From JANRKG01 sp033763635 (GTDB lineage Bacteria; Cyanobacteriota; Cyanobacteriia; GCF-001939115), in the NCBI GenBank assembly GCA_033763635.1, contig JANRKG010000192.1, forward strand, positions 1 through 35,838: a stretch of DNA of 35,838 nt. Reading direction: 5' to 3'. Of this stretch, positions 1-8,946 are shown in pieces. A model generated the notes under the pieces. The model did not search any database. It saw only the letters and a list, made by a program, of their open reading frames with translations, and had not been told where the DNA came from. A program made the position numbers and the translations under genes. Position 1 is the stretch's first letter; the number at the start of each line of letters is the position of its first letter.

Positions 1-2
1 GG

Positions 3-50
3 GAGGAGACGAGTCATGACGTAAAACAAATTGAAGAGTTGGTCCAGTAG
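3..50 (+). CDS. Possible C-terminal end of a gene entering from the left edge
   Basis: From base 3 a plus-strand frame is open and ends in TAG at 48-50. It encodes about 15 residues ending KQIEELVQ, which reads like an amphipathic helical C-terminus. It would be convergent with the SRPBCC gene that ends at 85. So short an open stretch can occur by chance, and nothing identifies a family. Confidence 0.25.
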   Translation, partial: EETSHDVKQIEELVQ

Positions 51-84
51 ACCGATTGGACTGTAAAAGGTTTCGCAGATCCCC

Positions 85-675
85 TTATAATGACCCATTA
101 AACGAATTGCACAAGACCTGGCGCATCTTTCGCAAGTTATCAGGTAAGTCGAGCCGAATTCCCTGTTGAATCAAAGCACTGGGTACAGGGATACTGGGTG
201 TCGCAGTGACAGCATAGGTCAGTAGGGTTCCGTTTTCAAAGTCCTGAAGATGCAGGTCAGCGGAGAAATCAGCAAAACTTCCTTTCTCTAACCGAAATTG
301 AATTTGGCGGTTCAGAGTTTCTACCACATTGAGGTAAATTTCTACCTGGGCACTCACAAATAACAGTGCTTTGCTGGCAACTTGATACAGCCGTTTGCAG
401 GACTGACCTACCCGCCGATCCGCAGCCCGATTTTGTAGCACCTCACTGCGAATCACATTTGGGAAATACTGAACCCATTGTGGATAGTCCGTTAGCCCCT
501 GCCAAACCTGCGATCGTTGTAAGGGCAGATAGGTCCAGGTTGTCACTCCGGCACCCCAGGCCGAATAGGACTTAGTTTTCAAAAGAATCTCACCCCGTAA
601 CAGGGCTTCCTGTTCGGCAGAATATTTGTCTAAACTCACGCCATAGGCCAAGCTGGGAGAGTGCAAGTCAATCAT
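85..675 (-). CDS. SRPBCC (START/polyketide-cyclase-like) family protein
   Basis: This 196-residue soluble protein has no signal peptide or membrane span. From about residue 45 (TTWTYLPLQRSQVWQGLTDY) it shows the pattern of the SRPBCC/START ligand-binding fold: an opening strand, a helix with a conserved W..L.DY, then alternating strands, and a long C-terminal helix that starts near IPSALIQQGIRLDLPDNLRKM. Cyanobacteria carry several such proteins of the 'cyclase/dehydrase' or 'coenzyme Q-binding Coq10-like' kind, which bind hydrophobic ligands; the ligand here is unknown. The ATG at 675 is the first good start. The roughly 40-residue N-terminal extension before the fold is common in cyanobacterial members. 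The gene stands alone and there is no catalytic motif. Confidence 0.65.
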   Translation of the reverse strand: MIDLHSPSLAYGVSLDKYSAEQEALLRGEILLKTKSYSAWGAGVTTWTYLPLQRSQVWQGLTDYPQWVQYFPNVIRSEVLQNRAADRRVGQSCKRLYQVASKALLFVSAQVEIYLNVVETLNRQIQFRLEKGSFADFSADLHLQDFENGTLLTYAVTATPSIPVPSALIQQGIRLDLPDNLRKMRQVLCNSFNGSL

Positions 676-808
676 GGTCTCTTATTCACTCCTGACACAG
701 GTGGGGTATTTCATAGGTTTCCCCATCACTCCATCACATTTACTCACTACGTTACTTATGTCTGTAACGATCGATATCATTATTTCTTAAAGATTCAACA
801 AAGTTTGA

Positions 809-991
809 GTGATGAATTATTTTGCCAGCCCGGAAGTCACAATTTTTCTCGCCTTATTGGGCTTGACAATCTTTATCTGGGTACTACGCGGCTTCGCCCT
901 GTTGGCGTTCCTGCCCAGTTCCATTCTCTGGATTTTGCTATTCCTGACCGTTGGGATGGGAGTGTGGGTTGCTTTGCAATGGACTCGGTAA
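809..991 (+). CDS. Small two-span membrane protein
   Basis: This is a 60-residue (GTG at 809) or 59-residue (ATG at 812) protein. It is almost entirely two hydrophobic segments: about residues 10-30 (TIFLALLGLTIFIWVLRGFA) and about 34-55 (FLPSSILWILLFLTVGMGVW), ending in QWTR. Codon use looks normal, and the composition is what a real tiny membrane protein would show rather than random translation. It is convergent with the YihY gene and only 22 bases from its end. I do not recognise a named family. Small proteins of this type are common in cyanobacteria, and their function is unknown. Confidence 0.5.
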   Translation: MMNYFASPEVTIFLALLGLTIFIWVLRGFALLAFLPSSILWILLFLTVGMGVWVALQWTR

Positions 992-1013
992 GGCTACCGG
1001 AGGTACTCAAAGA

Positions 1014-1919
1014 TTATTCAAAGGTTTTCGGTAAAATTTCGGATCTCCTGACTTGCTGACGCATCGTTTCTCCTACCACCACATTCAGTTGTTTACCCAG
1101 TAACAACACAAGGGAACTCATGTAGAGCCAAAGGAGCAGAATAATCACGGCCCCGATCGTTCCATAGGTCCGGTTGTAATCTCCAAAGTGAACGAGATAA
1201 ATTTGAAACAGGTTGGAGATGAAGACCCAAAGCAGCGCAGCGATCATCGCTCCAGGCAAAATGGGAGTGTGGGGATTCCACCGACTGGGACCATATCGGT
1301 AGAGAAAGGCGACGGCGATCGTCAGAATTACCAGGGCAACAGGTCGGCTTAAAAACTTCCAGAGAATTAGGAGATACAAACCGAGCATTCCGCTACGGAT
1401 TGCCAACTCATAAATCACAATGTCACTGACGACAATAATTCCAACCGCCAGAATGACCCAAAATAGTGTTCCAATTAGGAGCTTAATCGCAACAATTCGA
1501 GCTTGCCAGAAGGGCCGGATTAAGCGCCGGGGGGTGCGTTGAATCTGGTCAAATGCTGCCATTGCGGAACCAATCACCCCAGAAGCAGCCCAAATTGCTA
1601 CCACAAAACTTAAGGAAAAAAGGCTCCGGTTACGACTACGACCCAAGTCCTGAACAAACCCATGAATCAAGTCCTGGACTTCTGGGGGGGCCAGGTCAAT
1701 GAGTTCAATGGCAAGGACATTTAGCCTCAAGCGGAGGGAGGCAAACAGCCCGATCGCTGTCACCATGGTCAGGATTGCCGGAAAAAGCGACAGGGTAGCG
1801 TTATACGCCATCTCGGCCGCCAACCCCGATAAGCGTTGTCTCCCTGCACAGATAAGGGTCTGTTGAAGTGTTCTCCAGTTTAAGTATCTGAAGAATTGAA
1901 AGAAGCGGGGAGACATCAT
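1014..1919 (-). CDS. YihY/BrkB family inner-membrane protein
   Basis: This 301-residue integral membrane protein is of the YihY/virulence factor BrkB family (formerly called 'ribonuclease BN' in error). The N-terminus has the family signature AAEMAYNATLSLFPAILTMV, followed by about six hydrophobic segments. The hallmark motif near residue 215, RYGPSRWNPHTPILPGAMIA, is clear, as is the YNRTYGTIGAVIILLLWLYMSSLVLLLG block near residues 245-275. The length matches the family norm of about 290-320. Two ATG codons are adjacent at 1917-1919 and 1914-1916. The biochemical role of the family is unsettled (proposed transporter or exporter). It is divergent from metH with about 190 bases between them. 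Confidence 0.88.
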   Translation of the reverse strand: MMSPRFFQFFRYLNWRTLQQTLICAGRQRLSGLAAEMAYNATLSLFPAILTMVTAIGLFASLRLRLNVLAIELIDLAPPEVQDLIHGFVQDLGRSRNRSLFSLSFVVAIWAASGVIGSAMAAFDQIQRTPRRLIRPFWQARIVAIKLLIGTLFWVILAVGIIVVSDIVIYELAIRSGMLGLYLLILWKFLSRPVALVILTIAVAFLYRYGPSRWNPHTPILPGAMIAALLWVFISNLFQIYLVHFGDYNRTYGTIGAVIILLLWLYMSSLVLLLGKQLNVVVGETMRQQVRRSEILPKTFE

Positions 1920-2107
1920 ACCGACTTCCCTGGGTTTTCCTGCAAAATAGACTACAGTGCCTTTACTAAACTAGGCCAATCAATGAAATGTTTCCTTCCA
2001 AGTCAAAGAATTTCCTTGCATTGCCATAAATTTTTGTAAAAATTTCTGTAGAGTCTGATTTTAGTTCTTGCTGCGTTCATCTTTATTCGTCCATCCGTAA
2101 GATTGCT

Positions 2108-5100
2108 ATGAACCAACCCTTCCTCGCCCGTCTTCACAGTCCCGATCGCCCCGTTCTCGTCTTCGATGGTGCAATGGGGACGCAGCTTCAAGCCCAAAAC
2201 CTGACGGCTGAGGATTTTGGGGGACCCGAATACGAAGGGTGTAACGAATATCTGGTCCACACAAAACCAGAGGCCGTGGATAAAGTTCACCGAGCGTATC
2301 TGGAAGCAGGTGCAGATGTCATTGAGACAGACACTTTTGGAGGAAGTACCTTCGTCCTCGCTGAGTATGGTCTGGCGGACCAGGCATACTACTTGAACAA
2401 AAGGGCGGCAGAAATTGCGAAACAGGCGGCGATCGCTTACTCCACACCCGAAAAACCCCGATTTGTGGCGGGGTCGATCGGGCCAGGAACAAAACTACCG
2501 ACCCTGGGCAATATTGATTACGACACGCTGAAAGAAGCCTTTCGAGTTCAGGCAGAGGGGCTATATGACGGTGGGGTGGACCTATTTATTGTAGAAACTT
2601 GCCAGGATGTGTTGCAGATTAAAGCCGCTTTGAATGGGGTTGAAGCGGTGTTTGCCGAACGGGGAGAACGACGGCCCCTGATGGTGTCCGTGACAATGGA
2701 AGTGCAGGGCACCATGCTAGTCGGGACGGATATTAGCGGAGTTCTATCTATTCTGGAACCTTACCCGATCGATATTCTGGGGCTGAACTGTGCTACGGGA
2801 CCCGATCGCATGGCTGAACACATTCGCTACTTAGCGGCCCATTCTCCTTTTGTGATCTCCTGTATTCCCAATGCTGGCTTGCCGGAAAATGTGGGAGGTC
2901 ATGCCCATTACCGCCTGACCCCAATGGAACTGCGGATGGCCCTCATGCATTTTGTGGAAGACCTGGGGGTTCAGGTGATTGGGGGATGTTGTGGGACGCG
3001 CCCAGATCATATTCAACAATTGGCAGAAATCGCTCCAACGCTGAAGACGAAGGAACGCCCCGTTCGGACTCACTCCGAACGCCAATCCCTTCAGTACATC
3101 CCCTCGGCGGCTTCTATCTACACAGCCCAGCCCTACGATCAGGACAATTCTTTCCTGATCATTGGGGAACGGCTGAATGCTAGCGGTTCCAAAAAATGTC
3201 GGGATCTCCTGAATGCAGAGGATTGGGATGGGTTGGTGTCCCTCGCCAAGTCTCAGGTGCGGGAGGGGGCACACGTTCTGGATGTGAACGTAGATTATGT
3301 GGGCCGGGATGGGGTGCGAGACATGCGGGAGCTTGTTTCACGCCTAGTTACGAATATCACCCTGCCGCTGATGCTGGACTCGACGGAATGGGAAAAGATG
3401 GAAGCGGGTCTGAAGGTGGCGGGGGGCAAGTGTTTGCTCAACTCCACGAACTACGAAGATGGAGAACCTCGCTTTTTAAAGGTACTGGAATTGGCCCGTG
3501 AGTATGGGGCGGGGGTCGTCGTGGGGACGATCGACGAAGAGGGAATGGCCCGAACTGCGGATAAGAAGTTTGAGATCGCGCAACGGGCCTATCGGCAGGC
3601 GATCGAGTTTGGCATTCCCGCCTACGAGATTTTCTTCGACCCGCTTGCCTTGCCCATCTCAACCTGGATCGAGGAGGACCGGGCGAATGGAAAGGCCACC
3701 ATTGAAGCGATTCGCCGGATTCGTGAGAATTTGCCCGGATGTCATGTCGTCCTCGGAGTTTCAAACGTTTCCTTCGGGTTGAATCCAGCGGCCCGGATTG
3801 TTCTGAATTCTATGTTCCTGCATGAGGCGATGGCAGTGGGAATGGATGCAGCGATTATCAGTGCCAGCAAAATTCTCCCCCTGGCAAAAATCGATCTGCA
3901 CCACCAGGAGGTCTGCCGTCAACTGATCTTTGACGAACGCAAGTTTGAGGGAACTATCTGTGTTTATGATCCCCTGGCGGAACTGACGACCCTGTTTGAG
4001 GGGGCCACCACGAAGCGCGATCGTTCTCAAGATGATACGAAACCGCTGGAGGAACGCCTCAAACAACACATCATTGATGGGGAACGGATTGGTCTGGAAG
4101 AGGTGCTGCAAAAGGCACTCGAAAAATATCCTCCGTTGGAGATTATCAACGTCTACTTATTAGATGGGATGAAGGTTGTTGGGGAACTGTTCGGTTCGGG
4201 TCAGATGCAGTTACCCTTCGTGTTGCAATCCGCAGAGACGATGAAGGCGGCAGTGGCCTACCTGGAACCCTTTATGGAGAAGCAGGATGCGGGTCAGGCG
4301 AAGGGAACGATGGTGATCGCTACTGTAAAAGGGGATGTCCATGACATTGGTAAAAACCTGGTGGATATCATTCTGTCCAACAATGGTTATAAGGTGATTA
4401 ACCTGGGGATCAAGCAGCCTGTCGATAACATTATTGATGCCTACCACACTCACCAGGCCGACTGTATTGCCATGAGTGGGCTGCTTGTGAAGTCTACGGC
4501 CTTTATGAAGGAGAACCTGGGGGTCTTTAACGAACGGGGAATTACGGTTCCTGTCATTCTGGGGGGTGCAGCCCTGACTTCCAAGTTTGTGCATGAAGAC
4601 TGCCAGCAGGTCTATAAGGGTAAGGTGGTCTATGGGAAAGATGCTTTCTCGGACTTGCATTTTATGGACAAATTGATGCCTGCGAAAGCCCAGCATCAAT
4701 GGGACGACTGCAAAGGGTTCCTGAATGAGCAGGGCGAATCTTTGGGGGAAACGAACGGGGCATCGGGAGAAGGGACGATCGCCGAAACGATAGAGCACTC
4801 CACCATTCCGGCAACGCCTGTTGAGGAAGATACGCGGCGATCGGAGGCGGTTGAGGTTGAGATCGATCGTCCCACCCCTCCTTTCTGGGGCACTCAAGTT
4901 CTTCAGCCGTCGGATATCCCACTGGAAGCACTATTTCCCTACCTGGATTTGCAAGCCTTGGTCGCGGGGCAATGGCAGTTTCGAAAGCCACGAGAGCAAT
5001 CTCGCGAGGAGTACGATGCATTTCTGGCAGAGAAGGTCTATCCGCTCCTGGAACATTGGAAGCAACGGGTTGTGGACGAAAATCTGCTCCATCCCCAGGT

Positions 5101-5677
5101 TGTGTATGGTTATTTCCCCTGCCAGGCGGAGGGAAATTCTCTGCACCTCCATGATCCCGCCACTCCGACAACACCAAATCCCGTTGCTACCTTTAAGTTC
5201 CCTCGCCAACGGTCTTTGCGCCGTCTGTGTATTGCAGACTTCTTTGCAACCCAAGAATCCGGGGCGATCGATGTCTTTCCGATGCAAGCCGTCACGGTTG
5301 GGGAGATTGCGACTGAGTATGCCCAGAAGCTTTTCCAGGCGAATGAGTATACGGAATACCTGTACTTCCACGGTTTCGCGGTCCAGATGGCGGAGGCCCT
5401 GGCGGAATGGACCCATGCCCGGATTCGGCGGGAACTGGGTCTTATTCAGCAGGAACCAGACAATATTCGGGATATTCTCGCTCAACGGTATCAGGGATCG
5501 CGCTATAGCTTTGGGTATCCGGCATGTCCCAACATTCAGGATCAATACAAACTCCTGGATCTGTTAGGGTCCGATCGCATCAACCTCTCTATGGATGAGA
5601 GTGAGCAACTCTATCCCGAACAATCCACAACTGCTATCATCGCTTACCATCCGGCTGCCAAGTATTTCAGTGCCTAA
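2108..5677 (+). CDS. metH: Cobalamin-dependent methionine synthase
   Basis: This enzyme transfers a methyl group from 5-methyltetrahydrofolate through cobalamin to homocysteine, making methionine in the cytosol. The 1189 residues hold all four modules in order. The homocysteine barrel (about 1-315) has zinc ligands Cys228 in GLNCATG and Cys294-Cys295 in GGCCGT. The pterin-binding barrel (about 345-620) starts at IIGERLNASGSKK. The B12 cap and Rossmann modules (about 640-880) carry D743-x-H745-x-x-G748, where His745 is the lower cobalt ligand. The AdoMet-dependent reactivation domain (about 910-1189) contains YPACPNIQDQYKL. E. coli MetH is 1227 residues, so it is complete. A low-complexity linker (about 875-920) separates the last two modules. 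I saw no cobalamin riboswitch upstream, and the ribosome site is weak. The large reverse-strand frames inside it are shadows. Confidence 0.97.
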   Translation: MNQPFLARLHSPDRPVLVFDGAMGTQLQAQNLTAEDFGGPEYEGCNEYLVHTKPEAVDKVHRAYLEAGADVIETDTFGGSTFVLAEYGLADQAYYLNKRAAEIAKQAAIAYSTPEKPRFVAGSIGPGTKLPTLGNIDYDTLKEAFRVQAEGLYDGGVDLFIVETCQDVLQIKAALNGVEAVFAERGERRPLMVSVTMEVQGTMLVGTDISGVLSILEPYPIDILGLNCATGPDRMAEHIRYLAAHSPFVISCIPNAGLPENVGGHAHYRLTPMELRMALMHFVEDLGVQVIGGCCGTRPDHIQQLAEIAPTLKTKERPVRTHSERQSLQYIPSAASIYTAQPYDQDNSFLIIGERLNASGSKKCRDLLNAEDWDGLVSLAKSQVREGAHVLDVNVDYVGRDGVRDMRELVSRLVTNITLPLMLDSTEWEKMEAGLKVAGGKCLLNSTNYEDGEPRFLKVLELAREYGAGVVVGTIDEEGMARTADKKFEIAQRAYRQAIEFGIPAYEIFFDPLALPISTWIEEDRANGKATIEAIRRIRENLPGCHVVLGVSNVSFGLNPAARIVLNSMFLHEAMAVGMDAAIISASKILPLAKIDLHHQEVCRQLIFDERKFEGTICVYDPLAELTTLFEGATTKRDRSQDDTKPLEERLKQHIIDGERIGLEEVLQKALEKYPPLEIINVYLLDGMKVVGELFGSGQMQLPFVLQSAETMKAAVAYLEPFMEKQDAGQAKGTMVIATVKGDVHDIGKNLVDIILSNNGYKVINLGIKQPVDNIIDAYHTHQADCIAMSGLLVKSTAFMKENLGVFNERGITVPVILGGAALTSKFVHEDCQQVYKGKVVYGKDAFSDLHFMDKLMPAKAQHQWDDCKGFLNEQGESLGETNGASGEGTIAETIEHSTIPATPVEEDTRRSEAVEVEIDRPTPPFWGTQVLQPSDIPLEALFPYLDLQALVAGQWQFRKPREQSREEYDAFLAEKVYPLLEHWKQRVVDENLLHPQVVYGYFPCQAEGNSLHLHDPATPTTPNPVATFKFPRQRSLRRLCIADFFATQESGAIDVFPMQAVTVGEIATEYAQKLFQANEYTEYLYFHGFAVQMAEALAEWTHARIRRELGLIQQEPDNIRDILAQRYQGSRYSFGYPACPNIQDQYKLLDLLGSDRINLSMDESEQLYPEQSTTAIIAYHPAAKYFSA

Positions 5678-5783
5678 TGGGATACAGCGGTTAGAATGGC
5701 GCTAGGGATGTTCCTTGTAAACATCTCTCCTGAAATTGGGTCTTCCTTTTTGAACCCTTTGTATCCTGCTCCTGGCAAATGCT

Positions 5784-6887
5784 ATGAAACTTCCCTTTCA
5801 ACTTCCTGCTTCGGGTCGTTATCTTCGGGCAAAGTTACTGATTCTGCTGCGACCTGTGATTTGGGGACCTGCGGTTGGAATTGTGTTACTGGGATTGTTT
5901 ACCTGGCCCTATTGGTCGCCCCTGGTTGGGATTAAACCCTCGGAGGAAAATGCCACAGTAGTACAGGAGGAGGATACAACCTCCCAACTCTCGTCAGAAG
6001 AGCAAGCGATCGGAGCCGATATTGATACCCTCTCCCTCCTGTTGAAAGAGACTGATCCCAACCAGGACGGCTCATTTGCCCCAGGTCTGGGGATTCTGGC
6101 GGGAGAAGAACCAGGGGAACAACAGGGGTTATTTGATTCAGTCTTCAATTCTGAATCTGCGAAGGAAGAGCAGTCTCCCACCCCACCCAATTCGGGTGCT
6201 GCCAAAGCGACAACGAGAACAAGCGCTCCAAAAACCTCTCAAGACTTTAATTTCTTGAATCCAAATCCTTTGACGACCCAACCCTCTACGGGAATTTCTA
6301 CCCGTAGCCCTTTTCTACCGGGGATGGAGGGGGTAAACCCGCTATTGGCTCCCCGCAGTGGTAGTCGTTCTGGACGAGGAGGGGCTACGCTGACCAGTCC
6401 CTTACAAACGGCGATCGAGCAATCTCAAATGGGGCGATCTCAGACAGGCCAGCTTTCCCCGTCGGGAGTTCAGTCTGCTCCGGGGACCGGATCATTACCT
6501 GTCGGGTCTTCCCAACCTCCTTTATTTGGGGTGCCCAGTCAATCCGTTGTGACCCCCGCTCTCTCAACGAACACTTCAGGCCAGACTTCCACGTTAGCCC
6601 CTGGTTTTAACCAAGCCCTGCCTTCCAATGGAGCCTCGACGATCCCAGGCATTACTCCGGCAAATTCGATCGCCCCTCCTGTCACACCTCAAACGCTTCC
6701 GACTACTCCAGTGACAACCACGCCTCTGGGGCAGTCTAACTTTCAATCTGCTCCGGGTGGTTCTTCAGGAATGGGGTCCTCAACCTTCAATAATCGCCCA
6801 CAACAATTAGCCCAGCCCAGCCCACCGCCCTTTTCCGTCCCTCGATCGATCGGTAACGGTGAGATTAATACCTTCTCCAATCCTTAG
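5784..6887 (+). CDS. Membrane-anchored Pro/Ser/Thr-rich hypothetical protein
   Basis: This protein has 367 residues. A short basic N-terminus is followed by one strong membrane span at about residues 18-44 (LLILLRPVIWGPAVGIVLLG), then a short acidic stretch (about 50-100, TVVQEEDTTSQLSSEEQ). A long disordered tail rich in Pro, Ser, Thr, Gly and Gln follows. The last residues, PFSVPRSIGNGEINTFSNP, look more conserved than the tail and resemble the ending of a group of uncharacterised cyanobacterial proteins, so this is probably a recognition motif. The topology suggests one anchor with the tail outside the cytoplasm (inference). It starts 106 bases after metH on the same strand and may be read through from it. 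Function is unknown. Confidence 0.7.
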   Translation: MKLPFQLPASGRYLRAKLLILLRPVIWGPAVGIVLLGLFTWPYWSPLVGIKPSEENATVVQEEDTTSQLSSEEQAIGADIDTLSLLLKETDPNQDGSFAPGLGILAGEEPGEQQGLFDSVFNSESAKEEQSPTPPNSGAAKATTRTSAPKTSQDFNFLNPNPLTTQPSTGISTRSPFLPGMEGVNPLLAPRSGSRSGRGGATLTSPLQTAIEQSQMGRSQTGQLSPSGVQSAPGTGSLPVGSSQPPLFGVPSQSVVTPALSTNTSGQTSTLAPGFNQALPSNGASTIPGITPANSIAPPVTPQTLPTTPVTTTPLGQSNFQSAPGGSSGMGSSTFNNRPQQLAQPSPPPFSVPRSIGNGEINTFSNP

Positions 6888-6896
6888 GGGAAACGA

Positions 6897-6997
6897 AGGA
6901 GATTTCTAGAAAAGCTTGTTGAGCGGAGCCGAAACCAGCACCCGTGCCCTGAGCGCAGCCGAAGGGCACCCATCAGTAACTTTTCAAGAAATCGCCT
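6897..6997. repeat. MITE-like element, copy A
   Basis: This is a 101-bp element with terminal inverted repeats. The left end, AGGAGATTTCTAGAAAAG, matches the reverse complement of the right end (6980-6997) with two mismatches. The inside holds two small palindromic modules built on GAGCGnAGnCGAA: GAGCGGAGCCGAAACCAGC and GCCCTGAGCGCAGCCGAAGGGC. Copies B, C and D in this window share the plan. It lies just after the stop of the Pro-rich gene and encodes nothing. Confidence 0.7.
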
Positions 6998-7006
6998 CGT
7001 GACGTA

Positions 7007-7034
7007 GGAGAGGCGCGAAACTTCGCGCCCCTCC
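7007..7034. terminator. GC-rich stem-loop between convergent genes
   Basis: GGAGAGGCGCGAA (7007-7019) pairs with TTCGCGCCCCTCC (7022-7034) with one mismatch across a two-base gap. It lies between the convergent Pro-rich gene and icd, so it may act as a two-way terminator or RNA stabiliser, although no T-run follows. The core GCGAA-NN-TTCGC recurs at 25783-25800, so it may also be a dispersed repeat. Confidence 0.5.
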
Positions 7035-7054
7035 TCAAGAAATGATGTAATGGT

Positions 7055-8476
7055 TTACCCAAAGTGGCGAATGATGGCTTCTGCAAACTCTGAACACTTG
7101 AGCGGTTCAACCGGAGGTTCCAGCAAGCGGGCCAGGTCATAGGTGACTTCTTGATGGGAGATCGCTTCCCCCAGTCCCTTCTTGATCAGGTCGGCAGCTT
7201 CTTGCCAGCCCATATACTCCAGCATCATCACCCCAGACAGAATCAGAGAACCGGGGTTCACGCGATCGAGTCCTGCGTGCTTGGGAGCCGTTCCGTGAGT
7301 TGCCTCGAAGATGGCACAGGTATCGCCAATGTTGGCTCCCGGTCCCATGCCTAATCCGCCGACGATCGCCGCCGCCGCATCGGATAGGTAATCTCCGTTC
7401 AGGTTCATTGTTGCTAAAATTGAATACTCATCGGGACGGGTCTGGATTTGCTGGAAGATACTATCGGCGATGCGATCGTTCACCATAATTTTTTTCTTCC
7501 ACTGACCGTTGCCGTGAGTTTCCCAGATTGTTGACAAAACTGTTTCAACTTCCTGACAAATCTGAGCCTGTTTTTCAGAAGTCATCGCGTCATAACCTGG
7601 ATCAATCTGGCGGGCATTGTCTTCAATGCTCAACTCAGACTTCCGCTCCTTGTTGCTCAGAATCCAGGATTCCCGCTCCGTGACGCATTCCTGCCGAAAT
7701 TCGGTGGTTGCTAGCTCATAACCCCAATCTCGGAAGGCTCCCTCGGTGTATTTCATGATGTTACCCTTATGGACCAGAGTAACCATTTGTTTGTTAGGAG
7801 GTAGACGGAGGGCATGCTTCATTGCCCGTCGAACCAATCGTTGAGACCCTTTCTTACTGATTGGTTTGATCCCAATTCCTGAATCCAGGGGAATTTGCTT
7901 TTTCCCATGTTCGGGAGTCGCGGGGATTAACTCAGTATTCAACAACTTGATCAGTTGATCCCCAATTTCGCTTCCTTGTTTCCATTCGATTCCCAGATAA
8001 ATGTCTTCCGTGTTTTCCCGGTAGATAATGACATCTAACTTTTCAGGATAACGATGGGGGGAAGGAGTTCCTGGATAGTAGCGGCAGGGACGGACACAGG
8101 CATAAAGGTCATGAATTTGGCGTAGCGCCACATTGAGAGACCGAATTCCTCCTCCAATGGGCGTTGTCAGGGGGCCTTTGATGGCAACCCCATACTCCCG
8201 AATGGCTGTTAAGGTGTCCTGGGGCAAATACTGGTAAGTCCCGTACTGTTCACAGGCTTCATCTCCCGCGTAGACTTTGAACCAGGAAATGTGCCGCTTC
8301 CCACCGTAGGCAGTTTGCACTGCGGCATCAATCACTCGTTGAGAGGCAGGCCACAAGTCAATTCCCGTCCCATCGCCCCGAATGAAGGGAATAATCGGGT
8401 TATCAGGAACGATCGGCTCACCATCCTGGAAAATAATTTTGTCTCCAATCGTTGGAGGAGTTAATTTCTCGTACAT
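7055..8476 (-). CDS. icd: NADP-dependent isocitrate dehydrogenase
   Basis: This enzyme oxidatively decarboxylates isocitrate to 2-oxoglutarate with NADP. In cyanobacteria that is the main supply of carbon skeleton for ammonium assimilation. The 473 residues carry the substrate loop IRSLNVALRQIHDLYACVRP, the metal site region LNGDYLSDAAAAI and the nucleotide loop GTAPKHAGLDRVNPGS. VTYDLAR near the C-terminus matches the NADP-selecting Tyr391/Arg395 of the E. coli enzyme. The protein is longer than the 416-residue E. coli form because of an insertion at about residues 265-325 (RESWILSNKERKSEL...), normal for cyanobacteria. The start is ATG at 8476. An NtcA-type box with a matching -10 lies about 350 bases upstream. 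Confidence 0.96.
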   Translation of the reverse strand: MYEKLTPPTIGDKIIFQDGEPIVPDNPIIPFIRGDGTGIDLWPASQRVIDAAVQTAYGGKRHISWFKVYAGDEACEQYGTYQYLPQDTLTAIREYGVAIKGPLTTPIGGGIRSLNVALRQIHDLYACVRPCRYYPGTPSPHRYPEKLDVIIYRENTEDIYLGIEWKQGSEIGDQLIKLLNTELIPATPEHGKKQIPLDSGIGIKPISKKGSQRLVRRAMKHALRLPPNKQMVTLVHKGNIMKYTEGAFRDWGYELATTEFRQECVTERESWILSNKERKSELSIEDNARQIDPGYDAMTSEKQAQICQEVETVLSTIWETHGNGQWKKKIMVNDRIADSIFQQIQTRPDEYSILATMNLNGDYLSDAAAAIVGGLGMGPGANIGDTCAIFEATHGTAPKHAGLDRVNPGSLILSGVMMLEYMGWQEAADLIKKGLGEAISHQEVTYDLARLLEPPVEPLKCSEFAEAIIRHFG

Positions 8477-8792
8477 ACAGCTTACCCTGGCAAAGGTTAG
8501 TGATCTGGGCAGTGTAACCCTGGCATGTCTGTAATGAATGCTCTGTTCCAGATACTCGTGTTCCAGATGCTCATACAGACACTTACGCTGGACAAAGGGG
8601 CAACACCAATAGGGATGGCAGACCCGTTTTGGGAAACAACATGCATAGGCATTTTAGCGGCTTATACCTCTGATGAAATGCAATGTCAGATGATATTGCT
8701 GGATATTGCCAAAGTTGAATGCCAGTTCCGTAGCCCCTGTATTCTTGCCACCTTTAACAATCGCAGATGTACGCAATTTCGATCCTTTAAAG

Positions 8793-8798
8793 ACTCTA
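8793..8798 (-). promoter_or_regulatory. Candidate -10 element for icd
   Basis: On the minus strand this reads TAGAGT, fitting the TAN3T form of NtcA-activated promoters. It lies 25 bases downstream of the GTA-N8-TAC box at 8824-8837; the usual spacing is about 22-24. It would place an icd transcript start near 8785 with a leader of roughly 310 bases. This is inference from spacing only. Confidence 0.35.
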
Positions 8799-8823
8799 GA
8801 TTTTTTTAAAATCCGTATTTGTC

Positions 8824-8837
8824 GTATCCACTGTTAC
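8824..8837. promoter_or_regulatory. NtcA-type binding box upstream of icd
   Basis: GTATCCACTGTTAC is a perfect match to the NtcA consensus GTA-N8-TAC. It lies between icd (minus) and the response regulator (plus), so it could serve either. icd is an established NtcA target in other cyanobacteria, and a -10 at suitable spacing points toward icd. A six-base match can occur by chance roughly once per 4 kb. Confidence 0.5.
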
Positions 8838-8946
8838 AGGTACTAATAATAATATTCTCAGAGAAATTCTTTGTTGATTTGCTGTTAGTTAACGGATTGG
8901 CTAGGTTCGACACACACACAACGTACGCATCTACGTAAGGATTGTT

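Larger units (their letters stand above)
8477..8946. promoter_or_regulatory. Divergent intergenic region icd / response regulator
   Basis: This 470-base gap has no convincing gene. It holds a short direct repeat (GTTCCAGATACTC and GTTCCAGATGCTC, about 8545-8572) near the icd start, an A/T-rich core (8800-8890), a perfect NtcA-type box and a likely minus-strand -10. The 94-residue plus frame at 8525-8809 has mixed composition with no family features and is probably spurious. Confidence 0.5.

Noticed and set aside
1920..2107. Possible cobalamin riboswitch before metH
   Set aside because: I looked for B12-box-like and stem elements in the 188 bases and saw none; the region is short and A/T-rich.
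4211..4897. Long reverse-strand open frame inside metH (and several others in metH)
   Set aside because: It is fully overlapped by the unmistakable metH product, and its translation has no family features.
8525..8809. 94-residue plus-strand frame between icd and the response regulator
   Set aside because: It lacks a ribosome site and domain features, and it overlaps the likely icd leader and -10 region.
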